NCBI RefSeq assembly: GCF_001641265.1
Contig: NW_020167534.1
Coordinates: forward strand, 496,001-560,000
DNA from: Pseudogymnoascus destructans
Taxonomy: Eukaryota > Ascomycota > Leotiomycetes > Thelebolales > Thelebolaceae
DNA: 64,000 bases
Direction of reading: 5' to 3'
Every line of letters begins with the position of its first letter. Position 1 is the stretch's first letter. The notes under the pieces were generated by a model. It saw nothing but the letters and a program-made list of their open reading frames with translations, searched no databases and had not been told where the DNA came from. Positions 1 through 9,953 of the stretch are shown here, piece by piece. The position numbers and the translations under genes are program-made.

Positions 1-2052
1 GAGGCTGCTTTCCAGGAACTTAAGACGAAGTTCACGGAAGCACCTATCCTTGCTACATTTGACCCTGCAAAGAAGATCATCCTCGAAACGGACTCTTCTG
101 ACTTCGCAATTGGAGCATGTCTGAATCAACCAGACGAGAACGGTAAGTTCAAACCAATCGCGTACTACTCTAGGAAACTGTCACCCGCGGAACTTAATTA
201 CGACATCCACGACAAGGAGCTACTGGCTATTGTCGTTGCCTTTGAGCAGTGGCGAGTATATCTTGAGGGATCCACCTACCCTGTGCAGGTATGGACGGAT
301 CACAAGAACCTCATATACTTCACCACGACCAAGGTTTTAAACCGCAGACAAGTCCGCTGGGCAGAAACCCTCGCAGCCTACAACTTCACGATAACCTATC
401 GCAAGGGCTCTGAGAATGCAAGAGCAGATGCTCTCAGCAGACGGACCGACTACGCCGGCCCAAAGGAAGAAAGACCTAGAGCAATTCTGAAGAAAACAGA
501 TGCAGGAATACAGTACAACGAGTTACTAGCGACGATCTCAGTCATCGAAGATACAGAACTCGAGGAAAGACTCAAGAAAGCTTACGCAACAGACGAATGC
601 GCCAAGCGAGTCTTGTCCAAAGTCGAAGGCGACTTCACCATCGACGAACAAGGATTGATTCGATACAAAGGGTTAGTGTATGTCCCAAGTCAAATGAGAC
701 GCCCGCTGGTGCAAGAACAACACTCGTTACCAGCACACGGTCATCAGGGAGTAACACGAACCTTCGAACGAATCACCCGACACTACTACTTCCCAGGTAT
801 GAGGAAGCAGGTAGAGACAGTGGTAAGAGAGTGCGACATTTGCAGCAAGTCAAAATCCAATAGGCATCTGCCATACGGACAACTCAAGTCGACACCAGTA
901 CCAAAAGGAGCGTGGAAATCAATAGCTTTGGACTTCATCGTCAAGCTTCCACCCTCCAAGGACCCGTTAACAGGAATAGAATACGACTCTATCCTCGTCA
1001 TCACGGAAAGACTCACGAAATATGGGAAGTTTATACCATATCTAGAAGCTAGCGACGCCGAGGCGCTCGCATATACCTTCATTCGAGTCATATTAGCCGA
1101 TCATGGGATGCCAGAAGAAATCATCTCAGATAGAGACAAGCTCTTTACTTCGAAATTCTGGAAATCATTGATGGCGCTACTGGGAACAAATCATAAGCTA
1201 TCAACAGCTTTTCATCCCCAGACAGACGGCCAAACAGAAAGATTAAATCAGACCCTTGAACAGTACCTGCGAAGCTATGTCAATCATCAACAGGACAACT
1301 GGGTTCAGATCTTACCCATCGCACAGTTTGCATATAACAGCGCGATGACAGAAGCAACGAAAGTCTCACCGTTCTTTGCCAATTATGGCTACCAGCCAGA
1401 AGCATATAGGCAACCAAGACCGGATGAATCACGAGCTGAACAAGCCCTGATCGTGGTGGAACAACTGAAATCGTTCCACGAACAACTTGCGACGGACATC
1501 CAATTCTTAAATGAACGATCCGCCGCATACGCAAACAAGAAGCGCAGTATGGAACCTGCCTTCAAGGAGGGGGATAAAGTATACCTACTCCGGAAACATA
1601 TCAAAACGAAACGACCAAGCACAAAGTTGGACTTCAAGAAATTGGGACCATTCAAAATATTGAACAAAGTCAGCTCAGTTAATTACAGACTGCAGCTACC
1701 CAGGAAGTCTAGACTACACCCGGTATTTCATGTCTCACTACTGGAACCAGCAAGAGGAAATACCCCAATTGCGACCGACACCGAACTCCAACCCGAGAAT
1801 GAGATAATCGAATATGAGGTCGAAGCGATCCTAGACAGAAGGTTAGTAGGACGTCGAGAAGAGTTTTTGATAAAATGGGAAAATTACGAACCTACGGATA
1901 ATTCGTGGGAACCAACAAGGAACATCAGCAAAGAACTGCTGGAGGAATATCGACGCCGCCATCCGCCAGCCATTGATCCCAAGATGCAGGGGAGTAGGCC
2001 AGTGGATCGGAGGAAGCGGGGGTCCCGGTCACAGACGAGGAGGCAGCGCTAA
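1..2052 (+). CDS. Chromovirus pol: RNase H, integrase and chromodomain (5' cut by window edge)
   Basis: The frame is open from base 1; the first in-frame GTG at 283 is internal and not a real start. In order: the RT/RNase H linker with LETDSSDFAIGACL and YSRKLSPAELNY, then RNase H (TDHKNL). Next is an integrase zinc finger (H-x3-H and CDIC), then the integrase core with Asp in ALDFI, Asp in ISDRDK and Glu in ERLNQTLE. A C-terminal chromodomain at about 1811-1960 (EAILDRR, FLIKWENY, NSWEP) places it among chromoviruses, whose chromodomain is thought to guide integration to heterochromatin. No stop or frameshift is visible. The last ~25 codons, beyond the chromodomain, overlap an antisense ORF and may not be conserved. 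Confidence 0.9.
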   Translation, partial: EAAFQELKTKFTEAPILATFDPAKKIILETDSSDFAIGACLNQPDENGKFKPIAYYSRKLSPAELNYDIHDKELLAIVVAFEQWRVYLEGSTYPVQVWTDHKNLIYFTTTKVLNRRQVRWAETLAAYNFTITYRKGSENARADALSRRTDYAGPKEERPRAILKKTDAGIQYNELLATISVIEDTELEERLKKAYATDECAKRVLSKVEGDFTIDEQGLIRYKGLVYVPSQMRRPLVQEQHSLPAHGHQGVTRTFERITRHYYFPGMRKQVETVVRECDICSKSKSNRHLPYGQLKSTPVPKGAWKSIALDFIVKLPPSKDPLTGIEYDSILVITERLTKYGKFIPYLEASDAEALAYTFIRVILADHGMPEEIISDRDKLFTSKFWKSLMALLGTNHKLSTAFHPQTDGQTERLNQTLEQYLRSYVNHQQDNWVQILPIAQFAYNSAMTEATKVSPFFANYGYQPEAYRQPRPDESRAEQALIVVEQLKSFHEQLATDIQFLNERSAAYANKKRSMEPAFKEGDKVYLLRKHIKTKRPSTKLDFKKLGPFKILNKVSSVNYRLQLPRKSRLHPVFHVSLLEPARGNTPIATDTELQPENEIIEYEVEAILDRRLVGRREEFLIKWENYEPTDNSWEPTRNISKELLEEYRRRHPPAIDPKMQGSRPVDRRKRGSRSQTRRQR

Positions 2053-2491
2053 CTGCCTGTTCCTCGGCCTCAACAGCATCACGCTTCTCAGCAGCCACAC
2101 GTTCGGCCTCCTCTGCCGCATCAAGCTCGTCGAGGGTTTTCAAACCTCGCCGGAGCATATCTTTACCACGGGTTCGGATGAGGCGTTTCTGCTTCCGCAG
2201 ACGAAGTAACTTCGAAAGGGTTTCTTCCTCTTCGTGATCCAGGCGATCCTCCTCCCGTTCGAGCTTCACCCAGTCGGGATGCTCAGGACCCATACAGTCA
2301 CACTTTTCTTTCAAGTTGCGACGAACGCACTCGGCGCACCGCCGTGAATCATTTGGAGACGACACGCAAGTAATGTTTCGCCTCACGCAGTTCGAGCAAG
2401 AATCCATTTCGGGTAGTTCGTATCCGTGGTTCTTTATTCGACGGACAAGATCGTTGCGTTCCTGGAGTTTGCGGGCAGTGTCAGTAGGCAT
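1925..2491 (-). CDS. Antisense Cys-rich/coiled-coil ORF of the chromovirus
   Basis: A 188-codon ORF starts at an ATG at 2491 and runs against pol, ending inside the chromodomain region. Residues 32-66 contain two CxxC pairs plus further cysteines (Cys32, 35, 42, 52, 55, 64, 66), an apparent zinc-binding knuckle with basic VRRN repeats. Residues ~75-165 are very rich in Glu, Lys, Arg and Leu (EEETLSKLLRLRKQKRL), likely a helical coiled coil. The tail is Ser/Ala-rich. It lies between pol and the polypurine tract, so it is inside the transposon rather than flanking it. I know of similar anonymous repetitive proteins in ascomycetes but no function. A comparable gene sits in the same place and orientation in element 2 (25078-26480). 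Confidence 0.6.
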   Translation of the reverse strand: MPTDTARKLQERNDLVRRIKNHGYELPEMDSCSNCVRRNITCVSSPNDSRRCAECVRRNLKEKCDCMGPEHPDWVKLEREEDRLDHEEEETLSKLLRLRKQKRLIRTRGKDMLRRGLKTLDELDAAEEAERVAAEKRDAVEAEEQAVSAASSSVTGTPASSDPLAYSPASWDQWLADGGVDIPPAVLC

Positions 2492-2571
2492 GTTGCATGT
2501 TGAAGGACTCGCTGAGGAGCAGCAGAGTCCCGGGGACATGGACGTACTTATAGGATTCGAGACGAATGCCC

Positions 2572-2587
2572 AGGGGAAGGGAGCGAG
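2572..2587 (+). promoter_or_regulatory. Polypurine tract of element 1
   Basis: Fifteen of sixteen bases are purine (AGGGGAAGGGAGCGAG), directly abutting the TG that starts the LTR. This is the expected position of the plus-strand primer for reverse transcription. It fixes both the orientation of the LTR (plus) and the fact that the antisense ORF lies within the element. Confidence 0.65.
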
Positions 2588-3061
2588 TGTTACGACGGAA
2601 CAAGAAGGCTGGCCAACTACAGGACAGGAAGGAGGGAGGTCGCATGAGACCGGCCCTGGTACCTGGAGGGGCAGCGGGGAATAGTAGTTCCGAAAGTATC
2701 ATGTGACGGACTCGCAGGATGATGAGAAGAGTCCTAAGAGTCCAGGACTCCGAGGACTCGAGTGAGTTCCCAGGAGTCCACTAGGCACGTGATGGACTCG
2801 CAGGATGATGAGAAGAGTCCTAAGAGTCCAGGACTCCGAGGACTCGAGTGAGTTCCCAAGAGTCCACTAGGCACGACGCCACTATATAAGTAGATAGTAT
2901 TTCCTTAGATAGGAGCTTCGTGCTCAACTCAATACAGTATTTGTTATATACTAGTAACGTGTTACTTGAAGCCTTTGTGTCTGATCCCCTGCCTCCTCTG
3001 ATAAGTAAACCTTTACGCAAGAGAACCTCTGTGTCTTCTATCGTTAGAAGTCAGCGTTACA
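2588..3061 (+). repeat. 3' LTR, family L1 (474 bp) with internal 86-bp tandem repeat
   Basis: It begins TGTTACGACGG and ends GCGTTACA, the TG..CA ends of an LTR. Near-identical copies are at 25644-26118 (minus) and 32458-32931 (plus). U3 holds two copies of an 86-bp unit (from 2703 and 2789) dense in GGACTC/GAGTCC motifs, followed by a TATATAAG box near 2884. Confidence 0.9.
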
Positions 3062-3699
3062 GTATAGGGTAGGAAGTCGCGTTTGATGGTTTCTTGGATC
3101 TTAGAGCGAAGCCCCTGAATTGCTTCCTCCTGCTTTTCCCACACCTTGCGCTCATATTGGAAATCAGCTTGTAGGTTTTGAAGCTGTTCCTTCTGATCTT
3201 CTGTAAGAGATGCGTACGTAATTGGCGTTAATTGCTGTTGGCCTTCTACTGAAGGTTGGATGGTCTGGCTACCTGAAGCTCTTGTTGACACTCCAGGTCT
3301 TGTTTGAGCAGTAACACCACCACCAGCTTGCGTGGCACTCCGTACGAACTCAGGAATAGGTCGAACGGGCTGTAGGAGTGTAGGAGGGTCCTCGATTGAT
3401 GGATCGATATACCCCCATACTCCTGCCTTCATTGAAGCAGTTTTGATAGTCTCTATCCACTCGTCCCAGTCTCTAGGGCTTGTGAGGACCACCCCCGCCT
3501 TCTGTAGGGTCGCCATAATGATGGTTTTTTCGACTCCAGGACACAGGACTTGATTTTGGTCCGTTCGGGTTTCTATAGGCTTCAAAATGCGTCTTGGAGT
3601 TGCTCCGGGCTCATAACTGTTGAGTAATATGCGTGTGTATTCCTGTCTATCTATTGCTGCCTGAAATTGCGGGGAAGTGGTGCTGAGATCATGTGACAT
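3062..3699 (-). pseudogene. Ty1/copia Gag, C-terminus cut off by the L1 LTR
   Basis: A minus-strand frame begins at ATG 3699. It contains the block typical of fungal copia Gag proteins (IMATLQKAGV, then DWDEWIE and VWGYIDPS). A Gln/Glu-rich helical stretch follows. The coding frame runs straight into the LTR at 3061, so the element was split by insertion of the chromovirus; the rest of the copia should lie left of the window. No clear 5' LTR or primer-binding site was recognised upstream (3700-4100). Confidence 0.75.
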
Positions 3700-3814
3700 A
3701 TTACAACAGGTCTTCACTCCGAACCCCGCCCGGAATCGTATATAGTAGGAACGCAGACCTTCGGAGGAGGGTCAGCGTTCAGTCTTCGTATCAATAGAGG
3801 GCCTTACTATGTAA

Positions 3815-4054
3815 CTATCCATAACGTGACTTCCCGCTGCCCTGTTCTACCAAGGCTCTCTTACACTCGTCGACCCATTTTCGGCACAGATCACCAGCTA
3901 TCTGGCACGTCACTGTGCTTGGATCGATGAAGGTGACCGATGTTTCCGTGCGCGATTTATCCTCTGCTGGGACGCCTGCTTCGGCGAGGCTTTCCTTGAC
4001 CCAGGTAACTTGTTCGTCGGTGATGGATGACTCGAAGGTGACGGTGAGCTGCAT
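3815..4054 (-). CDS. Small hypothetical protein (79 aa)
   Basis: A 79-codon ORF starts at ATG 4054. The protein is acidic to neutral, without signal peptide or membrane segment, and its secondary pattern (beta strand, helix, beta strand, helix ending CRKWVDECKRAL) looks like a small folded domain. I do not recognise the family. It sits 116 bp upstream of the copia gag on the same strand and could be an unrelated host gene or part of the copia leader. Confidence 0.35.
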   Translation of the reverse strand: MQLTVTFESSITDEQVTWVKESLAEAGVPAEDKSRTETSVTFIDPSTVTCQIAGDLCRKWVDECKRALVEQGSGKSRYG

Positions 4055-5365
4055 GGAGAAGCGTTAAAAAGAGATGATATGATGTTTGTGTAGTGTTTCG
4101 TTCAGACTGTCTTATTTGGTCAGTCAGGGGTTGACTTCGAGGCAGAGGGGCCTTGGAATTCTTACCTCTCACAGGCTGAACTCTTCGTTGACGATGAGGA
4201 ACCAAACTTGAAAGCGCAAACGTAAACTGATATACTTCTCTGTCTCTCGACTCTTATCTATTCTGGTTGATGGACTTATGATAGGAGAGGAATAATATGT
4301 CGCATAGGAGATAACGTTTGGTAGAATATTTGCATATTCGAACTGTTGCTGCACGCTATGACATCAAAGCTTTCAGCATGGTCTGTTTACCCCGCTATGT
4401 TGGATATCCCGCGGGGCTTATGCGTGATTTCGATATCTCTGAGTTGTTCTCTCGAGAAGTAATGCGTTGTCGAACTTACCTAAGAATGTTGGATTTCTTA
4501 TCTTAGAAGAGCCGAGGGACATCTGCGAATAGCATCCTGGTAGATTTTGGACGGAGTTGGACGTTGCTTCCAACTACGTCCAACTGTGCATCTGCGGGCC
4601 AATGGATCGATAGAACTGGATCGCATACTCATATCACCGTGCAGCACTATCTCATCACACACGCCGCGATGTGCATACATAGCCGCCCTCATCCCAAAGC
4701 TTCGTGGTCATGCGTTTTCATTGGTGCGTTGCGCCCTGGCTATTAACCGCCTCTCTTACTGACATGTCATACCACATTTGTGTGTATAGTCATTGGAGCA
4801 AAGCGTATGAGGCTGGGAGCGAGAGGACTACGATCGAGAAGTGAAACACCAGCTGAGGTGTAGCGATCGAGAATGCACCTGTGTTGCTACTAGAAACCTT
4901 GAAGGATGACAGTGAATATCAGGGAATTTTGTAGATGTCTATTGTCGCAGCTCAACATTACACCCGCCTGTTATGGACATTACCATCGTAATTTTCTGCT
5001 TTTCAACTCCCACCAGCTCTACAGGCTCACCCTCAGGCAATTTAATCGTTGGAAACTTCTGTATAATCCTTACAATGGTGTACGCCGCTTCAGTGAGCGC
5101 AAAGTCCACTATCGCAGCGCATAAGAATCAATGTCCGTCTCGAGAGTAGAAAACTAGAAGAACGGTAGATACTTACTTCCGAGACATATCCTTGGCCCAC
5201 CATTGAAAGGCAAATACCCCCATTTCGAATCTGTCTCGTTCTGGCTCAACGCCATCTGCTCGTCCCATCTTTCAGGACGGAAGAGCTCGGCATCCATGCC
5301 ATATAGATCGGGTCGTCGATGCATTGTGTACATAAGGTCGCTCTTTATATTGATGTAATCTCTAC
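4055..5365. other. Intergenic stretch without recognisable genes
   Basis: Only short, composition-driven ORFs are visible on both strands. No RNA gene, LTR or conserved domain was recognised. Confidence 0.5.
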
Positions 5366-5367
5366 TA

Positions 5368-5522
5368 TCCCCCCCCCTGAATGATTGTCACCATCCACTA
5401 TTTTGTCAAAAGGCCTCTGCCAGTGATCTCATCTTATTTACGCCTTTTTACCTAAACCGATCGCTATAAGTGGGTTTCCACAAACTTCAAAATAGCGGGT
5501 CTTTACAATCATTCAGGGGGGA
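5368..5522. mobile_element. MITE, ~155 bp, TA target duplication
   Basis: Terminal inverted repeats carry the core CCCCCCTGAATGATTGT at the left end and its reverse complement at the right end, each preceded/followed by TA. The cytosine run is longer on the left (ten versus seven including T). There is no coding capacity. TA duplications point to mobilisation by a Tc1/mariner or pogo-type transposase; the inverted-repeat tips do not match those of any of the four pogo-like elements in this window. Confidence 0.65.
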
Positions 5523-5524
5523 TA

Positions 5525-6162
5525 GAACACTTTTACTATAATAGATAACTCCTGTAACGAAGAAGACGCAAGTTGGTTTCATTTTTCTTTTAAGCGCCCA
5601 TGCATGTCATTGGTCGAACTGGACCGAGCTTTAGAACTTCCGTTCTACATGGGGCTTAGCGCCCAGGTACCAGCTGACACAGTCCGTAGCTGCAGCATGC
5701 TGTAAGATGGCTGCAAATAACGCCAGAGTGGGCTGATAGGTCCTTCGCACGGGGCACATGCTTATAAGATGCTTGACCCCCCCTCCAACGTAGCAGCTTT
5801 CTTCCTATTTCGGCCGAGGACACCGTCACACATGCACACCAGTCTTACATGGGTAATCCGTATGGCGCGGGATTTGAAAGATACTCCCCGAGTTCAACTC
5901 TCATTGGACATGGCTAACAGCCAGCATGGGATCTGGAGAGCTACAGGTTGGAATTAGAGCACTGACGAAGCCTGTGTCTTTCTTCCGCTGTTGGCATGTC
6001 TGCCACAGACTCCGAGTCGAAAGTTCCCAGGTGTAAGGGATCGATCCACTGTCGTTGCAGCCTTGCGACTCTACATCTCCGTGAACGTGAAGGTCTGCCT
6101 TCAGATCAATTCTCCTATATCAGACCTCATCAAATGAAAATGATTTTCTCGAGCTCCTTGCT
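5525..6162. other. Upstream region of the NLR gene
   Basis: No ORF with a recognisable domain. Likely promoter and leader of the gene starting at 6163; no specific element could be assigned. Confidence 0.4.
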
Positions 6163-9100
6163 ATGAGTATCACGGTGCTGAGCAATGAAAATCCGCTAGG
6201 TGCATCGCCAAGTGCGTCATCAGTTGAGTATGTATGCGCCTCATCCTGTAACATTCTATTCAAGGGACGTATTTCTCACGCATGAAAACAGCATAGTCGC
6301 TGTCCACGGTCTCGACGAAGCCAAGCTAGACACATGGACCGATCCCAGGACGAATATCCTCTGGCTGCGAGACCTATTTCCATACAAACAACTCAACGTG
6401 AGGATTTTAGCATATGGATACGAAGCCGAGAATTTGAGCTCTTCACGAGATAGCACTGCGGATCGAACCTTGCCATATGCTACCACTTTGATTGCAGCAC
6501 TCTGCGCAGAACGGGAGCTTTCAAATGCGTCGGAGCGACCGATAATTTTCATCTGCCATGGCTTTGGTGGCATATTGGTCAAACGGGCGCTGGCATTTTC
6601 CAGCACGAGCCGATCCAAACATGTTGAACACAGACGATCCATATACGTCTCGACATATGGGATTATTTTCATGGGAACACCACATAACGGAATGAGCAAA
6701 GAAGCTATCCAGGTTCAAGGTCCATGGAAAAGCAAAATCACAGGGCCAAATCAGTTTCAACTCGGTCTTCGAAAGCAGTCGGAAGTACTTCGAGATATCG
6801 CAGACCAGTTCGCCCCATTGATGAAGAATTTCTCAATATACTACTTCTGGGAGCAGACTGAAACAAGCACCGCAATGGGGAAGATCTATATTGTGGATGA
6901 GCACTCTGCTGCTCCAGCTCAAGACAACGTCGATAGATCTGGAATTATGGCTACGCACTCAGGAATGGTTAAGTTCAGCAGCTCTGCAGATGCTGGATAT
7001 CGAGTGATACTTGCGACTATTCGTCGATTCATCAAAGCTGGCCCAGGAGCCATTCAATCAAGGTGGAGGAACGATGAGAAGCTACTTGCCAAAGAGCGAA
7101 GAGCCGAAGCAGAAGCTCTTACAGTAACTCAATTTTTGCGGCGTTCGTCTACGATCGAGGCAAAGTCGTCCAAGCTCAACGAGTTCTATACCGCTCCTCG
7201 CTGCTCTACCAATTACTTCACGGGAAGGAGAGCGTATGCTAAAGTCTTAAAAGAAAGGTTTGCGAACCCTTTTGCCTCTCTGAATCGGTCCGGGAGTGAC
7301 TTGTTCGATGGGTCAAGGAGATCAAATCAGAAAATCTTCGTAGTGCATGGATTGGGGGGCTCCGGAAAGACAGAATTTTGTCTGAAATATGTCGAGGAGA
7401 ACAGACCAGCGTATGGCATTCCAAAGTTTTATCCTTTTAGTCTTTCCTGGGACTTGAACTGACTTCAGGCTATAGATACTGGGGAGTGTTTTGGATAGAC
7501 GCCAGCAGCGAGGAAAACGCTGAATCTGGATTCGCCTCGTTGGGCCTACAGGCTGGGAAAGGACCAACATTTGCCGCCGGCATGCACTGGCTATCCACCT
7601 GCTCGAAGTCCTGGCTTCTCGTCATTGACAATGCTGACGACCCTGATATGGAAGTAACGAAATACATCCCTAGGAGTGGGAATGGCCATGTTCTGATCAC
7701 AACAAGGAACCCAGGAATCATCGACTATGCCACGGTTGGCAACTTCCAATTTCGAGGCATGGATCCCGAGGAAGCTATCGCGCTTCTACTAAGATATGCA
7801 CATCTGCCAAAGGAGGCAGATGGTTTGAACGTTCAGTCTAGGAAACTGGCTGAAGATATTGCCTTAGAGCTGGGATATCTGGCGCTCGCATTGAGACATG
7901 CCGGCGCAACAATTCGACGCAACATCTATACCTTAGACAAATACCTCCATTACTACCTTGGCTGGCGCAGAACCATGATCGGATCTCCTCAGATAAAAAA
8001 TGCAGACGAAGGAAATATTGTCACCACTTGGGAGATTCCTTTTCGAAAGATCGTGGCCCGCGCATCTCGATCTCTCGAGTACAAGGACGCTGTTGATATC
8101 CTGCACATATTTGCCTTCATGCATTTTGAGTCAATACCAGAGAGCATCTTTCAAACATTCTGGAATTCGATCAACGGAACTGAGACAGACCTAGCAGATT
8201 ATCCGGACATCCTCCAGAATCGATCGATGTTGAACGAGGAGGCTCATGCTCGTGTTCGCGGAGCATTTCGGGTACTTGGTGATTACTCGATCATTGACCA
8301 CGATGTTGATCGAAGCATCTGCTCTTTGCATCCAGTCGTTCATGCATGGACCAGGAGTAGGCTTGATCCTGCAGAATACAAACGATGGCTGGGTTGCACA
8401 GCAGCAGTCCTCGCCCAATGCATATCCCCGCACCTTGAAGCTTCGGGGCGAAAGTTTCGTCGTGAGTCACTACCTCATATAGACTCTTGTCTTAGGGCTC
8501 TGAATGTGCTGTTTCCGTCGTTCCCAGAAACCACCAAACAAGCAACAGAGATGGACAAATTTGCCTCCGTGTATGCCGAGAATGGGCTTTGGATGCAGGC
8601 TCGAGGTCTGCAACTCAAGGTCATTGATTTGAGAATGAAAAAGCTGGGCTGGCGACACGAAGACACCTTCCAGGCCAAACGAAATCTTGGACACATATAT
8701 TGGAATCTTTTTCAAGTAGAGCCTTGTATTGAAATCCAAGTCAACATCATGAGATCCCGGCTGTTCAAGCGCCCGTCGCTGGCAGACTGGATGTCATGGC
8801 CTCCATGGAAACCAGATCATATAGAGTACTGCACTGCACTGAGTGATATCACCCAAAGTCTGTGGCTCGCTGGAAAGAATAATCTATCGAAGCGAGCAGG
8901 CGAACATGCCGTTAAAGGATTCCTAAAACATCGTGGCCCAGACGATCCAGCGACCCTAACTGCTATGTTCAATCTTGGTCGTACCTTGCATCATTTGAGA
9001 GACTATGAGAGAAGCCACCGATATCTGGTCCTTGTCCTCCAAAAGCGGAAACGCTTCTTTGGCTCTGACCACCCTGACACATTGATGGCGAGAAATGAGC

Positions 9101-9765
9101 TTGGCACAAGTTTTCGTGCACTTGGTCGGATGGATATTGCCGAACGCCTGATAGCAAACGTCCTCGAAGCTCGAAAGAGGACTCTTGGCGAAGAGCATGC
9201 ATATACCTTGTGGTCTGTGAACGAATATTCCAAGATTTTGTGTGACCGAGGTCGTTCAGCGACAGCAGTTTCCATGTTGGAAGAGATCATTCCAACCGTT
9301 ATACGAACGTTGGGAGAGGATCATGTTGGAATGAGTATGACTCGTGGCAATCTAGCACGGGCATATTCGTTGAACAAACGATGGGATGACGCCGAGGGAA
9401 CCCTGCGCAGGTTGGCCAGTACTGCTGATCCCGCACACCCCCACTGGATAGGCTTGATGTGTGGTTATATCCATGTCAGGACCAAGATTGGTCGAATAAA
9501 GGAGACAGAAGATGACTGCAACAAAGTTCTCGATGTCATTTTGAAGCAAAAGATCATACTATTGGATGACCCGCGATCACTTGGGACTGCAGAGACGCTT
9601 CTTGAAATATATCGAGAGCAAGGACGTAATGATGACATCTTGACACTCAAGAGCAGAGTACCAGGATTGACGATGGACCGTGGAACGCGGAGTAGTCAGT
9701 TTTCATTGCTATATGGCGCTGATGATGATGGTAGAGCTCCTAGTCAGCCACGTGATGTATTTTAG
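6163..9765 (+). CDS. NLR protein: alpha/beta-hydrolase-like N-terminus, NB-ARC, TPR repeats
   Basis: A three-exon model (6163-6227, 6292-7410, 7476-9765) gives 1157 codons in frame; the introns are GTATGT..CAG (64 nt) and GTATGG..TAG (65 nt). Residues ~20-275 are the lipase/SesB-like domain of fungal NLRs (VDIVAVHGL, then FMGTPHNG). The nucleophile elbow reads CHGFGG, so the usual Ser of GxSxG is Gly and the domain is probably not an active hydrolase. Residues ~355-640 are NB-ARC: P-loop GLGGSGKT at ~374, Walker B WLLVIDNADD, then LITTRN and a GLPLA-like ELGYLALAL. Residues ~790-1130 carry kinesin-light-chain-type TPRs (NLGRTLHHLRDY, NELGTSFRALGR). Such proteins act in heterokaryon incompatibility and non-self sensing. 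The start is inferred from splicing; an internal ATG at 6230 is the alternative. Confidence 0.85.
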
Positions 9766-9953
9766 AAGACTGCAATGAAATGAGCTGCCGCACTCAGTCC
9801 TTTCGTATGCATGTTTAATGCCCTGAAGAAGTCTGTACGTCAATTAACGTTACGATGTACGCTATGTGATATTAACATCAATTCCTCCTTGCAGAGCCTC
9901 GAAAAGAGCTTACCAACTTCAGTGCTGGGCGAATGAACTTTCCATTCTGTTCC

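Larger units (their letters stand above)
1..3061 (+). mobile_element. Ty3/gypsy chromovirus (element 1), 3' part
   Basis: This is the right-hand part of an LTR retrotransposon; its 5' LTR, gag and reverse transcriptase lie left of the window. In order it holds pol from the RNase H connection onward, a convergent antisense Cys-rich ORF, a polypurine tract and a 3' LTR. Immediately after the LTR comes a minus-strand copia gag that is cut off mid-frame, so the element appears to have inserted into an older copia. The matching target-site duplication (expected GTATA, the five bases after the LTR) would lie beyond the left edge. Two further copies of this LTR occur at 25644 and 32458. Confidence 0.85.

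Noticed and set aside
283..300. Apparent start of the pol ORF
   Set aside because: It is a GTG inside RNase H; the frame is open to base 1 and conserved residues precede it.
1925..2491. Retroviral envelope-like gene at the 3' end of the chromovirus
   Set aside because: It is antisense to pol and has no signal peptide or membrane segment; Cys pairs and a charged helical tail do not resemble an envelope protein.
2820..3020. 66-codon ORF repeated at 25686-25886
   Set aside because: Part of the L1 LTR on the antisense strand, with a non-ATG start; a by-product of repeat copies.
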